Program-made: the position numbers and the translations under genes
Part shown: positions 32,142-42,527 of the stretch, piece after piece
Position numbering within the stretch: the first letter of the stretch is position 1
Layout: each line of letters begins with the position of its first letter
The notes under the pieces: model-generated
What the model was told of the DNA's origin: nothing
What the model saw: the letters and a program-made list of their open reading frames with translations, nothing else
Databases searched by the model: none
DNA from: an uncultured Pseudomonadales bacterium
GTDB taxonomy: Bacteria; Pseudomonadota; Gammaproteobacteria; Pseudomonadales; UBA7434
Length of the DNA stretch: 64,000 bases
Direction: 5' to 3'
Assembly (NCBI GenBank): GCA_905478995.1
Contig: CAJQKT010000086.1
Location: 1-64,000, forward strand

Positions 32142-32987
32142 TTAAGCATCATAGACGCTGGGTATAGCCTGACGTTTGTGCTGGGTACGCACATAAATAT
32201 CGAGTAGCCTTTGTTCGACACCGGTATCAATCGGAAGGCCTTCGAGAAAGTCGTCGATGGCATCGTAGCTAATGCCTAGCGCGCTTTCATCAGTCTTTTG
32301 CGGTGCAAGGTCTTCTAAATCCGCGGTAGGTTTTTTGGTGATGATGATAGCGGGGGCGCCGAGATGCTTGCCCAAAGAGCGGACCTGGCGTTTGTTGAGT
32401 CCAAAAAGAGGGATCAAATCGCAGGCACCGTCGCCCCACTTGGTATAAAAGCCGGTGATGTTTTCAGCTGAGTGATCGGTGCCGATGACGAGTGCACCAA
32501 GCATCCCTGCAATTTCGTATTGCGTGACCATGCGCGCTCTGGCTTTTACATTGCCCTTGGCGAAGTCTAGATGCGCCGCGTTTTCAGGCAATAGTCCGGC
32601 CTGTTCTATGGCATTGCAGGTTTCTTGATGGATGGCATCAGCTCCGAGTTTTATATCGACGGTTAAGCGTTGTGATGGCTCGATAAAGTCTAACGCAAGC
32701 TGTGCGTCGTGCTCATCTTGCTGTTTGCCATAAGGTAGCCGCACAGCAATAAATTCGTAGCAAGCCGCTGCGTTGTTATCTCGTTGCCTATTGAGCTCGT
32801 CAATCGCAAGCTGTGCCAATTTTCCGCAGACGCAAGAGTCAATGCCACCGCTAATGCCCAACACTAAGCGTTGGGCGTTGGTTTTATTGAGCATGGCTTT
32901 AATAAAGTCAATGCGCCGCCTTACCTCGTGTGCAACATCAATGGTAGGAAGGACTTTCATTTCATCGATAACGTGTTGTCGGTTCAT
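32142..32987 (-). CDS. nadE: NH3-dependent NAD+ synthetase
   Basis: [57 protein letters not shown]. Confidence 0.95.
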   Translation of the reverse strand: MNRQHVIDEMKVLPTIDVAHEVRRRIDFIKAMLNKTNAQRLVLGISGGIDSCVCGKLAQLAIDELNRQRDNNAAACYEFIAVRLPYGKQQDEHDAQLALDFIEPSQRLTVDIKLGADAIHQETCNAIEQAGLLPENAAHLDFAKGNVKARARMVTQYEIAGMLGALVIGTDHSAENITGFYTKWGDGACDLIPLFGLNKRQVRSLGKHLGAPAIIITKKPTADLEDLAPQKTDESALGISYDAIDDFLEGLPIDTGVEQRLLDIYVRTQHKRQAIPSVYDA

Positions 32988-33154
32988 GCGTGCTGTAGCC
33001 TATTCATGCAGTGATTTAAAAGTTCGTTACTCAGGCGAGGCTAGTGCTCGCTGCCTGGCTTTCGATTATACGCAAATGTACCTCGCTCGGATGCGCTGCA
33101 TCTGCTGAAAGCGCGCGTTTTTTCAAGATGGGGCCGGAATTAAGTTGTTGTACA

Positions 33155-34117
33155 TTAACTTACCGCATCGTTCAGTAGAATAAAGCTGGCCATTCTGCCG
33201 GTAACCCCGTCGCGCCGATACGAAAAAAACCGCTGTTGGTCGGTAGTCGTGCAAAATCCGCCGCCATAAATATGCTTCAGGCCATTTCGGTAAAGCGCTA
33301 GCGTGGCTAGTTGATAAATGTCAGCCAAATATTTGCCTGTGTTCGCAGCGGTTGAGCTAACTGCTTCAGGTGAGTCATCGGGCGCGGTAGCAAAAGCGGT
33401 ATCTAATGCGTTTGGTGCAAGGTCAAATGTTGTTCCGGTTTTACTGAAGTAGGCGGCCGCGCGCTGGCGAACATCATCGCCCACTATGAACTTTCTGGGC
33501 CCAATGGCAGGCCCTAGCCAAGCAAACAATTCATTGGGCCGGCGCGAACTTTGTTGCTGGGTGGCTGCGCACAGTGCAGTAATCGTATTGTCGACAACGC
33601 CATCTACGAGTCCGCGCCAACCGGCGTGTATGATGCCTACGCGCGTACCCTGACGGTCACACAATAAAATAGGCAGGCAATCAGCGGTGAGTACGACACA
33701 AACGTTATGTGGCTCATTGCTGATGGCGGCATCAGCCTCGGTGGGTGAGCCTGCATCGGTTGCCGGTAGTGTTGCGCAGGTAGCAACATGAGTGCTGTGC
33801 GTCTGATTAAGCCAATGCCAGCGCTGTGAAGGTTTCTCTGGGTTGGTGTTGTCGTTACTGCATAAGTCACTTCGGCAGTAGGCTTCGAGTTGTGCTCGAT
33901 TACTGGCCACACAAAGTGGATCGTCGCCTACATGCTGGCCCAAATTAAGCCCGGCATAAGGCGCCTGGCTGATACCGCCAACGCGAGTTGTAATGCCCGC
34001 AACAACATTAGCAGGAGCTGGCCAAACTGGACAGAGTAGTTCAATGGGTTGCATAGACAATTTATCGATGGGCAAAGGTGACAGTGCAAAGTAAAAATTC
34101 TCGCAGCTGAAAAACAA
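33155..34117 (-). CDS. pgeF: YfiH/PgeF family (laccase-domain) protein; likely start at 34054
   Basis: GLNLGQHVGDDP, LNQTHSTHV, VVLTADCLPILLCDRQGTRVGIIHAGWRGLVDGVV. Confidence 0.9.
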   Translation of the reverse strand: MFFSCENFYFALSPLPIDKLSMQPIELLCPVWPAPANVVAGITTRVGGISQAPYAGLNLGQHVGDDPLCVASNRAQLEAYCRSDLCSNDNTNPEKPSQRWHWLNQTHSTHVATCATLPATDAGSPTEADAAISNEPHNVCVVLTADCLPILLCDRQGTRVGIIHAGWRGLVDGVVDNTITALCAATQQQSSRRPNELFAWLGPAIGPRKFIVGDDVRQRAAAYFSKTGTTFDLAPNALDTAFATAPDDSPEAVSSTAANTGKYLADIYQLATLALYRNGLKHIYGGGFCTTTDQQRFFSYRRDGVTGRMASFILLNDAVS

Positions 34118-34141
34118 GCTGTGCTTAATATTAAGTAATAC

Positions 34142-34882
34142 TTACGGGCGAAATGGCGCGAGAATTTTTGCCACGCGCTGCGCCAATACTAGCGCAGATG
34201 CAGTATCTCCATGGATGCAAAGAGTATCAACCGGAAGCGATATTAGTTGTTGGTCGATAGTGGTTACCTGCCCATACTTCGCCAGTTGTGTAGCCTGGGC
34301 ACAGGCTTGATCGATATCTTCTATGCATGCGCCGGGTTCATGTCTTGGTGTAAGATTGCCACAAGCCATATACCTTCTGTCAATAAAAACTTCTGCATAA
34401 ACTGCCATGCCATGCGCTTGTGCTATCTCGAGCAGAGTGCTGCCGGCCAAACCAATAATAGTTAGCTGCTTATTTTGCGTTAAGCAAAATTCTACAAAGC
34501 GTGTGCTCAAAGCGGCATCGTTGGCACAGTCATTATATAGCGCGCCGTGGGGCTTAATATACCGTAGCGTCTGGCCATGAGTAAGTAATGCATTTTGAAT
34601 GCGGAGCAGCTGCAACTCTAATGTATCAAGCAGCGCGTCGTGATCCATCGTTAATGATAAGCGGCCAAAGTTTTTGCGGTCGGGGTAACCTGGATGTGCA
34701 CACACGGCTACGCCTGCATTAACAGCCATGGCGACGGTGCGTTGCACCGTGGATAAATTACCTGCGTGTTCGCCGCAGGCAATATTGGCAATGTCGATGA
34801 GCGGCATAATATCCGCATCGTAGGCAAAGCCCTCACCGAGATCGGCGTTTAATAAAAGTGGCTTCATGTTATTTTTTTGCAT
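34142..34882 (-). CDS. pxpA: 5-oxoprolinase subunit A (LamB/YcsF family)
   Basis: LLNADLGEGFAYDADIMPLIDIANIACGEHAGN; VGAHPGYPD-like CAHPGYPDRKNFGR. Confidence 0.94.
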   Translation of the reverse strand: MQKNNMKPLLLNADLGEGFAYDADIMPLIDIANIACGEHAGNLSTVQRTVAMAVNAGVAVCAHPGYPDRKNFGRLSLTMDHDALLDTLELQLLRIQNALLTHGQTLRYIKPHGALYNDCANDAALSTRFVEFCLTQNKQLTIIGLAGSTLLEIAQAHGMAVYAEVFIDRRYMACGNLTPRHEPGACIEDIDQACAQATQLAKYGQVTTIDQQLISLPVDTLCIHGDTASALVLAQRVAKILAPFRP

Positions 34883-34956
34883 GTTTTAACCGGCTTGACC
34901 ATGCGGGTAAGCAGCGCATGATTGTCTTTTGCCTGTGCGCTGCGTTGCCCCCTTTA

Positions 34957-36012
34957 TCAGGCATTATGTGTGCTTATTGCAGGGTCATGCAAGATCGCGC
35001 GTTGCGCTCGGTAAATCAATGCGCGTTGTTTTTTTAAAGCTTGCCATGCCTCGGCGCGAGTGCAGCGCTTAAACGTAATGCGCGCATGGCTTGGCAACTG
35101 GGCTAACTGCCATAAGTCGGCCTGGATTACACAGGCTATGCGGGGATAGCCACCGGTGGTTTGTGCATCGGCCAGCAGCACAATGGGCTCGCCGTTTGCA
35201 GGAAGCTGCACGGTGCCGGGTACTATCGCATGCGAATTGAGCATGGCATTGTTATTGTCGGAATCAATTGCCAGGGCATCATCATTATTAAGGTTGGTTT
35301 CTTTGGTATTTCGATGAAGGCGGCAGCCCATTCGATTACTCGCCGGCGATATTTGCCACGGTTGCTGCCAAAAAACATCGCACGTGCTCGCGCTAAACGT
35401 ATCTTCTTCTGGGCCGGGTAGGGCGCGCAGCACCGCACTTGGCGGTGGTTGATGAATACCTGTTAGTGTATGCACGTTGCCATAACGCTGTTGAAGGAAG
35501 GCTTGTTGCTGGCGGCTCGGTGTAAGCAGCGCCAAGGTATCGCCGCTCTGTAAGGTGCGCCCATGAAAGCCGCCAAACTGCGCGCCCAGGTCGGTCGATT
35601 TAGAACCCAGTAGCACTGGTACATCAAAGCCTCCGGCAACGGCGAGGTAGGCTGTGCCAGTATCGGCGCAAGGTATTATGCTCAGGCGTTGGCCTTTGTG
35701 CAGTTGTATGGGCCAACCCGCATGAATAGGCTCGTTTATATAATGGTTTGACTGGGTATCGCATGGACTTAGCGTTAGTGTGAGCTGCTGGCCTGTCACA
35801 CAAACCCAGCAGTTGGCTAGACATTCAATTTCAAATGCACCCTGCATAATTTCGAGGCAGGCTTCGGTCTCCGCATTTTGCAGTGCGCAGTTCGCAAGCG
35901 CCGCGGCATTACAATCCAAGACCCCCGCCCTGCATACGCCGAACTGGGCAACATGTTGGCGCCCGCCGTCCTGAATCGAGCTGCAAAGCCCTGCGCGGAT
36001 AACCTTAAGCAT
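34957..36012 (-). CDS. pxpC: 5-oxoprolinase subunit C / biotin-dependent carboxyltransferase family
   Basis: MLKVIRAGLCSSIQDGGRQHVAQFGV; AVAGGFDVPVLLGSKSTDLGAQFGG; ATG at 36012 favoured over the track start at 36171. Confidence 0.92.
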   Translation of the reverse strand: MLKVIRAGLCSSIQDGGRQHVAQFGVCRAGVLDCNAAALANCALQNAETEACLEIMQGAFEIECLANCWVCVTGQQLTLTLSPCDTQSNHYINEPIHAGWPIQLHKGQRLSIIPCADTGTAYLAVAGGFDVPVLLGSKSTDLGAQFGGFHGRTLQSGDTLALLTPSRQQQAFLQQRYGNVHTLTGIHQPPPSAVLRALPGPEEDTFSASTCDVFWQQPWQISPASNRMGCRLHRNTKETNLNNDDALAIDSDNNNAMLNSHAIVPGTVQLPANGEPIVLLADAQTTGGYPRIACVIQADLWQLAQLPSHARITFKRCTRAEAWQALKKQRALIYRAQRAILHDPAISTHNA

Positions 36013-36796
36013 TTGCCCACACAAAATTAACGAGGTCGCCGGTGGAAAGCAAACTTGGCTGCTCTCGCTTTGCGTCAAATAGCGATGGCTGCGTCTCCAT
36101 AATGTAACGACCAATAATGTGCCAGCCGCCGGGTGAATCGGCAGGATAAATGCCGGTTTGCCTGCCGCCAATGGCCACTGAATTGGCGGGAATACGCTGT
36201 CGGGGTTGGGCTAGGCGCGGTGTATGCAATACAGGGTCGAGGCCATCTAAATAGGCAAAACCTGGTTGAAAGCCGACAAACGCGACTGTATATATCGAAG
36301 CAGAATGACGCTTGATAACTTCCTCAACATCAAGCCCATGCATGTGAGCCACAGCCTTTAAGTCTGGGCCGTACTCACCGCCATAAGCCACCGCTAGCCG
36401 ATGTGTACGGGCACCTGTAAATGGGTTTGCGGTCGAGGGGTTTTCTTGATTTAGGTCTTGCCAGCACTGGCTAAGCTTTCTGATCCAAGCACTGAAAGGT
36501 TCACTCAGAGGATCAAAGATAATGGTCATATTATGATTGGCCGGCACAATGTCACGTATGCTTGGATGTTCTGCCCATCGTTGTTGGAATAGATGGGTTA
36601 GCGCCCAAATGCATTGCTGCTTTGCTGGTGCTAAGCGTTCGTTGGACTTTTCTAGTTCCAGTACAATAGCCGTCTCGCCATAGGTATAAATACGCGCTCC
36701 GGCAAGCTGAAGTCCGTGTTGGAGTGACTCTTGGTCGAGCGGCCCCGAAGAAGGATCGCTAATTTTTGGGTGCGATTTTTGAGGAGTTGTTGTCAT
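36005..36796 (-). CDS. pxpB: 5-oxoprolinase subunit B (KipI-like)
   Basis: VAFVGFQPGFAYLDGLDPVLHTPRLAQPRQRIPANSVAIGGRQTGIYPADSPGGWHIIGR. Confidence 0.94.
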   Translation of the reverse strand: MTTTPQKSHPKISDPSSGPLDQESLQHGLQLAGARIYTYGETAIVLELEKSNERLAPAKQQCIWALTHLFQQRWAEHPSIRDIVPANHNMTIIFDPLSEPFSAWIRKLSQCWQDLNQENPSTANPFTGARTHRLAVAYGGEYGPDLKAVAHMHGLDVEEVIKRHSASIYTVAFVGFQPGFAYLDGLDPVLHTPRLAQPRQRIPANSVAIGGRQTGIYPADSPGGWHIIGRYIMETQPSLFDAKREQPSLLSTGDLVNFVWANA

Positions 36797-36993
36797 ACAC
36801 TGTTCTTGTCTATCGCAGATGCCGCTTGATGAGCGCTTGGCAATACCACCTCATTTTTATGTCGGTTCAAGCCTGCTTGTCATTATTTCAATAGGGCTAG
36901 TTTACATCAAATGGTATGCTAATAAGACGCTGTATCAGTATTTAGCGCTGTGCTTTGAGCACATCGATTAACAAAGAGCTATGAAACAAATCA

Positions 36994-37725
36994 ATGACCG
37001 AGCAATCAACCGATAAATTATTTGCCCATCCCTTAGGTGTTGTCCCTGATTTTACTTTTGATGAGGCGGTGGCGGCAGTCTTCCCCGATATGATCGTGCG
37101 TTCGGTACCCGGTTACAGCACGGTCGTGGCTATAACTGGTCTGTTGGCGCAGCAGTTCTCACAGCCGGGTTCGCAGCTTTATGATTTGGGTTGTTCATTA
37201 GGCGCAAGTAGTTTTTCCATGGCTAAGCATGCAGCGGCGAACTGTCATCTCTTGGCGGTGGATAATTCGCCGCAAATGCTGGCAGGTTTGAAGAAAATTT
37301 TGCAGCAGCATAAACCCAACACACCCATTGAGTTGGTCTGCGATGACCTTGCCGATATATCTATCGAGCGTGCATCAGTGGTCGCTATGAATTACACATT
37401 GCAGTTTGTTGAACTGGCACAACGCGATGCACTTATTGAAAAAATCTATGCGGGCATGCTGCCCGAAGGTGTCTTTGTTCTTTCCGAAAAAGTCGCCTTT
37501 TCCTCAACACAGGTCGATGAATTATTTATTGATTTACATCATCGTTTTAAGCATGCCAATGGTTATACGGAGCTTGAAGTCAGTCAAAAGCGCGAAGCTA
37601 TCGAACATGTATTGGTACCTGAGTCGATTGAGCAGCATAAGTCCCGATTGTTACGGGCAGGATTTCAGCGTGTAGAAGTTTGGTTTCAATGTTTTAATTT
37701 TGCATCATTTATTGCGGTAAAGTAG
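36994..37725 (+). CDS. cmoA: Carboxy-S-adenosyl-L-methionine synthase CmoA
   Basis: FDEAVAAVFPDMIVRSVPGYSTVV, LYDLGCSLGASS; adjacent to cmoB. Confidence 0.95.
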   Translation: MTEQSTDKLFAHPLGVVPDFTFDEAVAAVFPDMIVRSVPGYSTVVAITGLLAQQFSQPGSQLYDLGCSLGASSFSMAKHAAANCHLLAVDNSPQMLAGLKKILQQHKPNTPIELVCDDLADISIERASVVAMNYTLQFVELAQRDALIEKIYAGMLPEGVFVLSEKVAFSSTQVDELFIDLHHRFKHANGYTELEVSQKREAIEHVLVPESIEQHKSRLLRAGFQRVEVWFQCFNFASFIAVK

Positions 37726-37753
37726 ATGAGGTTTTTTTCGAGGTGCGGCACTT

Positions 37754-38731
37754 ATGGGTCTTTTTGATTATGAGCCGCTGGTCGCTCGGCTGCAAGATTT
37801 TGAGCTTTCGGCCTTGGCCGCAACGCTGCCTAAATTATTAGATCAAGGCCTTGATGAGGCTCGTTATGGCGACATTCCTCGCTGGCGAAATGCACTTGCT
37901 TCATTGCCGGATATTTCGATAAGCAATAATGATTTAAATGCAGCATTTGTGCGTGCGGGATTGGCCTTGGATGTTAGCGCCAGTACGAAATTCCAATTAG
38001 AGATGGCTCTGCATGGTTTGCACCCATGGCGAAAAGGCCCATTCGATATTGCCGGCGTCTCCATTGATACCGAATGGCGCTCTGATTATAAATGGGATCG
38101 CCTAATCGGCACGATAGATTCGTTAGAAGGGCGGCGAGTTCTCGATGTGGGTTGTGGCAATGGCTATCACTGCTGGAGAATGGCTGGCGAGAAGGCGGCT
38201 CTGGTTGTTGGTATTGATCCCACTCCTTTATTTGTTATGCAATTCTGGGCGTTGCAAAAGTATTTGCAGAATCCATCGGTTTGGGTGGTTCCAGCTCGCT
38301 GTGAAGACTTGCCCGAAAAGTTACAGGCCTTTGATACCGTTTTTTCTATGGGGGTTCTGTATCATCGGCGTTCGCCCTTCGATCATTTGATGGAGTTGCG
38401 TGGTGCCTTGGCTGTTGATGGCCAGTTGGTGCTAGAAACCTTGGTGATTGATGGTGCCGATGGTGAAGTACTCGTGCCCGAGGGTCGTTATAGCAAAATG
38501 GGCAATGTTTGGTTTATCCCGTCGGTACTGACGTTGTGTAGCTGGCTGCGAAAAATGAAATTTCGCGATATTCAGATAATCGATGTATCGATGACCTCAA
38601 CCGCCGAGCAGCGAGCAACCGCCTGGATGACTTTTCACTCGTTAAGTGATTTTCTTGACCCAGATGATGCGCGCAAAACAATCGAAGGGTATCCTGCTCC
38701 CCAGCGAGCAGTGGTGACGGCACGGTTGTAG
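37754..38731 (+). CDS. cmoB: tRNA U34 carboxymethyltransferase CmoB
   Basis: LEMALHGLHPWRKGPFDIAGVSIDTEWRSDYKWDR; VLDVGCGNGYHCWRM. Confidence 0.95.
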   Translation: MGLFDYEPLVARLQDFELSALAATLPKLLDQGLDEARYGDIPRWRNALASLPDISISNNDLNAAFVRAGLALDVSASTKFQLEMALHGLHPWRKGPFDIAGVSIDTEWRSDYKWDRLIGTIDSLEGRRVLDVGCGNGYHCWRMAGEKAALVVGIDPTPLFVMQFWALQKYLQNPSVWVVPARCEDLPEKLQAFDTVFSMGVLYHRRSPFDHLMELRGALAVDGQLVLETLVIDGADGEVLVPEGRYSKMGNVWFIPSVLTLCSWLRKMKFRDIQIIDVSMTSTAEQRATAWMTFHSLSDFLDPDDARKTIEGYPAPQRAVVTARL

Positions 38732-38843
38732 CTGCGTGCCTCAGTAGTTGTTTCGCGATTGAGCACTTCGGTGACTCAGCCGTTGCGCACGACACTGATT
38801 GGGTTGGCGCAAGTTAATAAACCAATAAGATGCAGGCTTATCT

Positions 38844-39029
38844 ATGGGCGATGTTGTAACCGGTCAATTTGGCAAGAAGCCCAAGGCGCCCAAAAGATCC
38901 TCACTGTGTCAGCATGGGCACCACAGCTGGAAGGTCGACAAAGCCAGCCAATTCGATGTGAAGTCGGGCAAGCTCGTGACGGCATACCTGTGCGCTCGCT
39001 GCGGTGCGAAAAAAACAGGGCTGAGCTAG
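38844..39029 (+). CDS. Small putative zinc-ribbon-like protein (61 aa)
   Basis: SLCQHGHHSWKV...YLCARCGAKKTGLS Cys/His pairs; intact short ORF with ATG. Confidence 0.6.
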   Translation: MGDVVTGQFGKKPKAPKRSSLCQHGHHSWKVDKASQFDVKSGKLVTAYLCARCGAKKTGLS

Positions 39030-39375
39030 CGTCGGCCTGCGCCTAACTTAATGGTTGAGATGTCAGCAGCGGGTAGGCGGCAAGATGGCAGCGATTAGCT
39101 GAGTTTGCTTGGCCTGAGGGTATGGGCAGAAAATGAGCGGGGTGAGTCAGTAAGTGCTAAAGTAGTAGTGCTCAGCCGATGTGAGGTGGTGATAGTTGGT
39201 GTAGATATGTTCTATTCATGCCGCATAATAGTTGAGAGCCGTGGCAGTGTTGAAGACATTATTCGCGGATACGATAAGCTTTGAGCCGCTCAGTCGGTTT
39301 TGTATGGCCATCGTTCAAGCAGTAGGATGGTTTTTAGTTGGGTAGTTTTTGCACTAATTGGCGAGGCTCCGGACA

Positions 39376-39909
39376 ATGCAGATCCATTATTGCTACACAA
39401 GTACTCCTGTTGGCGACCTGATGTTGGTGGGCGACGCCACCGGGCTTAAGTACATCAATTTCCAGCAGGGCCCAGAGCCCATGCTCCCAGAAAGCGAATG
39501 GCGCAAAGATGCCGCCTATTTCGTTAATGCTATTGTTCAGTTAAAGGAATACTTTGCCGGCACGCGAACTCGTTTTGCGCTGCGCTTGAATCCGGTGGGG
39601 ACCGACTTTCAGCGGCAGGTATTACAGATTGTGGCGCGAATTCCCTATGGCCAAACGGCCAGTTATGCGGATATTGCCAGGGTATTAAAGAAGCCTCGCG
39701 CAGTGCGGGCAGTAGGCGGAGCTAACCGTAAAAATCCTCTACCGATTGTCGTGCCCTGTCATCGTGTTATTGGCAGCGACGGCAAGCTAACCGGATTTAA
39801 TGGAGGTTTGGAGCGCAAGGAGTGGCTGTTGGCCCTAGAAAATGGCGAATTGCCTGAAGATACTGCCGATAGCACGCTAGCCGACGCAGCTCAGCCAGTG
39901 TTGGTTTGA
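39376..39909 (+). CDS. ogt: Methylated-DNA--protein-cysteine methyltransferase
   Basis: IVVPCHRVIGSDGKLTGFNGGLERKEWLL; the track start at 39358 is TTG, ATG at 39376. Confidence 0.93.
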   Translation: MQIHYCYTSTPVGDLMLVGDATGLKYINFQQGPEPMLPESEWRKDAAYFVNAIVQLKEYFAGTRTRFALRLNPVGTDFQRQVLQIVARIPYGQTASYADIARVLKKPRAVRAVGGANRKNPLPIVVPCHRVIGSDGKLTGFNGGLERKEWLLALENGELPEDTADSTLADAAQPVLV

Positions 39910-40000
39910 TTTTTCTGAGCTTGCTTCCGCGATTCAATGGCTGCTCGAAAGAGAGTCTGGCAGGCGCGAGGCTCTCAATGTCTTTAGGCATGCTTGCGGC

Positions 40001-40417
40001 TTAGTCTTTTACTACCAAAGTCACGCCAATACCGTCTTTAGCTTGAGCGGCAGCGTCGGCCACTGCCGAATACACGTTGGCTTTTGCCTCACGGTGGGCG
40101 TCAATAATAACCATCCCCTTTGGATTTTCTGCGAGTTTTCGCTGAATTACCGAGCGTATTGAGCGAATATCAACGCGACGACCATCAACTTCAATATCGC
40201 TAGCGGCGGTAATGGCAATCAAAACGTTTTGATTTTCAGTTGGAATATTAACTTCAGGCGCATTAGCATCGGGCCGGTTAATTTCTAGCCCAAATTCTTT
40301 GACGAATGATGCAGTCACTATGAAGAAGATGAGCATGATGAACACCACATCGAGCATGGGTGTTAAGTCAATTTCAGAATCGTCGTCTTGTCCAGCTGCA
40401 TGACGGGTGCGCGTCAT
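40001..40417 (-). CDS. exbD: ExbD/TolR family biopolymer transport protein (no ExbB partner in window)
   Basis: EIDLTPMLDVVFIMLIFFIVTASFVKEFGLEINRP. Confidence 0.9.
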   Translation of the reverse strand: MTRTRHAAGQDDDSEIDLTPMLDVVFIMLIFFIVTASFVKEFGLEINRPDANAPEVNIPTENQNVLIAITAASDIEVDGRRVDIRSIRSVIQRKLAENPKGMVIIDAHREAKANVYSAVADAAAQAKDGIGVTLVVKD

Positions 40418-40593
40418 AGGGTGTGCTCCACTAATAACTAATGAGGTTGCGATGAAAATGTTGCAATCATTATCGAGCAGGCATCTTAGCGATTTTTTAC
40501 ACGCAGTGAAAGTGTTTTAAACCCTTGCTGATTGGCAGTTATTGCCGATGCGGCAATTCCTGCGGTAGCCGTTGCAAAAAATGACTGCGGCAC

Positions 40594-41205
40594 TCATTGA
40601 TAACGTTGGCTTTCTATATAGGCATCGATATTGTTTAAAGCGCGTTGAAAAAGCACTTGAACATCGACTTTTGCACCCACAGATGCCCGCCTTGATATGA
40701 GCGTAATAGGGAAGACGTAGTAATCTTCGTGCGTCAGCTGTAATGCGCGTGAGGCCCCCTCAGGATCGATATAACGAACCCACTTCAAGTAGCGCTCTTG
40801 GCGTAAGACTTCACCGAGCGCGACCCCCATGCCCTGCAAAGTCTGCAGATCGTCGCTGTCAACGCGTTGCTCATCGAGCAAGCGTTGTAGGTAGCTCAGG
40901 TCAAGCTGAGTGTCGCCGCTGAGATAGACGCCGAAATGGCGACTCAGTAGATTATCGACCCTTTGCAAGCCTTGAGAAATGTAGTCGCGGTCTATCTCGC
41001 GAAAGGGCTTAACAAGATACTGTTCTTCGGCGGCTGTTGCGACGGGTAGCGCTGAGCATAAAAATGCTGTGATTAGCACTAAAAGTTGCCGCGTTGCGAA
41101 GGTGATACTAGAGGCATCGTCGCTCACCTTAAATAGGCAGGGCATCGCTCGCTTGTAGGCAGGGTTGTGGTTGCTCATCAGTTCATTCACTCGTGATCGC
41201 TGCAA
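40594..41205 (-). CDS. Secreted DUF3806-like hypothetical protein
   Basis: Hydrophobic signal LLVLITAFLCSALPVATAAEE; LQRLLDEQRVDSDDLQTLQGMGVALGEVLRQERYLKWVRYIDPEGASRALQL resembles DUF3806. Confidence 0.6.
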   Translation of the reverse strand: MQRSRVNELMSNHNPAYKRAMPCLFKVSDDASSITFATRQLLVLITAFLCSALPVATAAEEQYLVKPFREIDRDYISQGLQRVDNLLSRHFGVYLSGDTQLDLSYLQRLLDEQRVDSDDLQTLQGMGVALGEVLRQERYLKWVRYIDPEGASRALQLTHEDYYVFPITLISRRASVGAKVDVQVLFQRALNNIDAYIESQRYQ

Positions 41206-41621
41206 AGGGTGGCCTCATTTCTGCACTGTTACAACTTGTGCTGAGTGAGGCGCATTAAGTACTATAACCGGCTAATATTGGATGCTTTGAATAGACTGGG
41301 GTTTGTCGGCACGCTGCCGAGCAAACCATAATGGTTTACCTCAACAAATCTGCAAATTAGGTGTGTTGAGATGGTATGCCCACAAAAACGGTCATGCAAT
41401 AGCAGAATAAAGATCAATAGCGTATTCCAGCGTAGCTCCCGCATGGTTCCAGTATCGTTTTGGCACTTTATGTGGCTATCGATGTTAATACAGTGCAGGT
41501 TGGGCGAGCTGACGAAGTGCTGAGCAGTGAGCGCATTTAAGAAATTTTGAGGCAAAGACAGATGGCTATAGCGAGCGTTACACCGGCTAGGCAAGTGCCG
41601 ATGAAAGGTATCCCTGAAATA

Positions 41622-42527
41622 ATGGGCAGCATTGTCGCGCTAGTTACACCAATGACTCCACAGGGGGCAGTTGACTATGTTGCGTTAACTCAATTGGTGC
41701 AGTGGCATATTGACGCGGGTACTAATGGCATTGTTGCTGTTGGCACTACGGGCGAGTCGGCGACGCTCAACGTTGATGAGCATTGTGAAGTGATCGCCTG
41801 CGTTATCAAGGCGGCCGGCGGACAAGTGCCTATTATTGCAGGCACTGGGGCAAACTCTACCTCTGAAGCTATTGAACTGACGAGCGTGGCGAAGCGCATT
41901 GGAGCTGATGCCTGTTTGTCAGTCACACCTTATTACAATAAGCCAACGCAGCGCGGCTTGTATTTGCATCACAAAGCTATTGCCGAGGCCGTGGATATTC
42001 CTAATATTCTTTACAATGTGCCAGGGCGTACGGCGGTCGACATGTTGCCGGACACCACGGCGCAGCTTGCACAAGTTGATAATATTGTTGGTATTAAAGA
42101 CGCTACCGGTGACGTGCAGCGAGGCATCGAATTGCTGGATTGCTGTGGTCAGCACATTGCTGTGTATTCTGGTGATGATGAAACAGCTATTGAGCTAATT
42201 TTGCAAGGTGGCGCGGGCAATATATCGGTAACCGCAAATGTTGTGCCCGAAAAAATTGCCACGCTGTGTAAGCTCGCTCGTGCAGCGCAGCAAGGCTCTA
42301 GCGCTGATCAGCAGCAGGTTAGGGACATGGATAAAGCGCTCGCATCGCTGCACGCGGCAATGTTTGTTGAGGCCAACCCCATACCCGTTAAGTGGGCTTT
42401 GCAGCAGATGGGTTTGATTGGTAGTGGTATTCGCCTGCCGTTAACTGAGTTGTCTCAGGAGTATCGTCAGCAGCTAGAGCGTGAGCTTATTGCTGTTGGT
42501 GCTTTGCAAGGAGCAGACATAACATGA
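41622..42527 (+). CDS. dapA: 4-hydroxy-tetrahydrodipicolinate synthase
   Basis: GSIVALVTPM, GTTGESATL, YYNKPTQRGLYLHHKAIAEAVDIPNILYNVPGRT; ATG at 41622. Confidence 0.96.
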   Translation: MGSIVALVTPMTPQGAVDYVALTQLVQWHIDAGTNGIVAVGTTGESATLNVDEHCEVIACVIKAAGGQVPIIAGTGANSTSEAIELTSVAKRIGADACLSVTPYYNKPTQRGLYLHHKAIAEAVDIPNILYNVPGRTAVDMLPDTTAQLAQVDNIVGIKDATGDVQRGIELLDCCGQHIAVYSGDDETAIELILQGGAGNISVTANVVPEKIATLCKLARAAQQGSSADQQQVRDMDKALASLHAAMFVEANPIPVKWALQQMGLIGSGIRLPLTELSQEYRQQLERELIAVGALQGADIT

